A stretch of DNA of 8,839 nucleotides from Bacteroidia bacterium. Its GTDB lineage: Bacteria; Bacteroidota; Bacteroidia; AKYH767-A; OLB10. Shown here piece after piece: positions 7,861-8,839 of this stretch. How positions within the stretch are numbered: the first letter of the stretch is position 1; each line of letters opens with the position of its first letter. The stretch is taken from NCBI GenBank assembly GCA_025450095.1, contig JANWID010000199.1, positions 1-8,839 on the forward strand, read 5' to 3'. Under the pieces are notes generated by a model. That model saw only the letters and a program-made list of their open reading frames with translations. It made no database searches and was not told the DNA's origin. The translations under genes were made by a program, and so were the position numbers.

Positions 7861-8839
7861 AATACATTTCAACTTGCTAGTTAATGATTCTATAGGCTTA
7901 AGGAGGATATCGTTCAATGCCGGTTTTGTTTTAGCTGGAACATTTACTAAAGTCCGAACGGCATATGCTTTCATTCTTTCATCCGGAGCCCATCCCGCGA
8001 AAGCGGTAATTTGCTTAAGCACATCTTCCGGTGATTTACAAAGTGATTCATAACTGACAGGTAAAATTTTATCGGGAAAACGTTGCTGCATTTTAATACC
8101 ATATTCCATTGTAACAATCCATTCCACTGCTGCCATATCATCACCTGATTTGAAACTTTTAATTTTCTCACCGGATTCCGCCAGCAGGTTTGATTGTGGT
8201 ATTACCTGTTCGGTTAACAAATTCCATTTTCGTTTCTGCACACCCCACCAGTCTTCATTATTATTTTCATGTTTCTGCGACCAGGTGGAGGTGCTTGAAA
8301 TGGTATCATCGGCATCGCGATGGAGGAAAATGTATTTTGGATTTTTGAAAATCGTATTCAACAATTCCATTCGGAAAATCATCTCAGGATATTTATCCAG
8401 GATGTAAGAGGATCCGGTGTTGTTTAAATAAGATGAATACATGGCCTTAATTTTTTTTGCCATGTTATCAGAAAAATGTGATTGGTTCATAATGTAATCC
8501 GCCGGACCATTTGAATAACTTCCAACCAGGTCATCGCGATCATTTGCTGTAAACCATAACGCTTTCGGTTCATTCAGGAATCCTACCTGGGGATGAAGAG
8601 ATAATATTTTTCCGAGGATCGTAGAACCGCTTCGACCGGTACCAATAATGAATACCGGTGATTCCGATTGAATAGAAATATTTCCTGTGGAAGCATTACG
8701 AAGTACCGAAAAAGTAACAGGATTGAACCATCGGCCTTTTGTAGTGGCAGGACGTCCTTCATAAAAAAAATAAGAAAGTAGCCTGGGATAAATTTTAGCA
8801 GGCCGGGACAATATATAATCCTTGTCCAGCTGTGCGATC
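7855..8839 (-). CDS. PAPS-dependent sulfotransferase family protein, 5' partial
   Basis: The frame has no stop from the right window edge to TAA at 7855-7857, 327 codons. A TTG at 8809-8811 could serve as start, but the sequence before it (AQLDKDYI) reads on naturally into LSRPAKIYPRLLSYFF, so the true start is probably outside the window. The PAPS 5'-phosphosulfate loop is IIGTGRSGSTILG (8611-8649). LDKYPEM corresponds to the EKTP-like motif, and FLHRDADDTISSTS is the 3'-phosphate-binding segment. NEPKALW after the loop is a likely acceptor-side motif. It belongs to a different branch from the sulfotransferase at 4952-5932, with little similarity outside the PAPS motifs. It is convergent with the glycoside hydrolase. 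Its last leucine codon and its stop lie inside the terminal GATTACAG of the repeat array, so its C-terminus may have been altered by the array. The acceptor is unknown; glycan sulfation is a reasonable guess. Confidence 0.92.
   Translation of the reverse strand, partial: IAQLDKDYILSRPAKIYPRLLSYFFYEGRPATTKGRWFNPVTFSVLRNASTGNISIQSESPVFIIGTGRSGSTILGKILSLHPQVGFLNEPKALWFTANDRDDLVGSYSNGPADYIMNQSHFSDNMAKKIKAMYSSYLNNTGSSYILDKYPEMIFRMELLNTIFKNPKYIFLHRDADDTISSTSTWSQKHENNNEDWWGVQKRKWNLLTEQVIPQSNLLAESGEKIKSFKSGDDMAAVEWIVTMEYGIKMQQRFPDKILPVSYESLCKSPEDVLKQITAFAGWAPDERMKAYAVRTLVNVPAKTKPALNDILLKPIESLTSKLKCIL

Noticed and set aside
7552..7884. 110-codon + strand open frame through the repeat array
   Set aside because: It begins inside the glycoside hydrolase in another frame, and its sequence is low-complexity translation of the repeats, whose unit lengths shift frame.
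8809..8811. TTG as the start of the second sulfotransferase
   Set aside because: The frame stays open to the window edge with protein-like sequence continuous across the TTG, so the gene is better described as 5' partial.

Overview
The window looks like a piece of a Bacteroidota genome, probably class Bacteroidia. The reasons are the AT-rich intergenic DNA without clear Shine-Dalgarno sites, a large secreted beta-solenoid/metalloprotease/beta-helix protein of the kind these bacteria export, a lipoprotein glycoside hydrolase, and one good match to the phylum's TAnnTTTG -7 promoter element. No rRNA, tRNA, CRISPR array or complete mobile element is visible.

Layout, left to right. Positions 1-83 are a GC-rich scrap (37 of the first 60 bases are G or C) with a short open frame on the + strand that may be the tail of a convergent gene. 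It meets, 6 bases away, the stop of a 1335-codon minus-strand gene (90-4097) for a secreted multidomain metalloprotease that seems to end early. Upstream of it in the same direction, 38 bases away, is a small secreted beta-rich protein (4136-4618); the two are probably co-transcribed. A gene-free, AT-rich stretch follows (4619-4951). Next comes a complete sulfotransferase on the minus strand (4952-5932), then a 124-base divergent promoter region, then a lipoprotein glycoside hydrolase of the clan GH-A type on the + strand (6057-7607). A tandem array of about 36/37/45-base units (about 7610-7860) fills the gap to a second, convergent sulfotransferase (7855-8839, minus strand), whose 5' end runs off the window.

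How the parts may work together. Two sulfotransferases around a surface or periplasmic glycosidase suggest a locus that makes, modifies or trims a sulfated glycan, such as an exopolysaccharide. That is inference: no glycosyltransferase, sulfatase or transporter is in view. The metalloprotease pair on the left looks functionally separate.

The points most worth a second look are the tandem array, which contains a perfect 72-base duplication and supplies the stop codon of the second sulfotransferase; the mosaic, apparently truncated metalloprotease with a GC drop inside the gene; and the abrupt composition break at the left edge. I do not see a clearly new multi-gene system.
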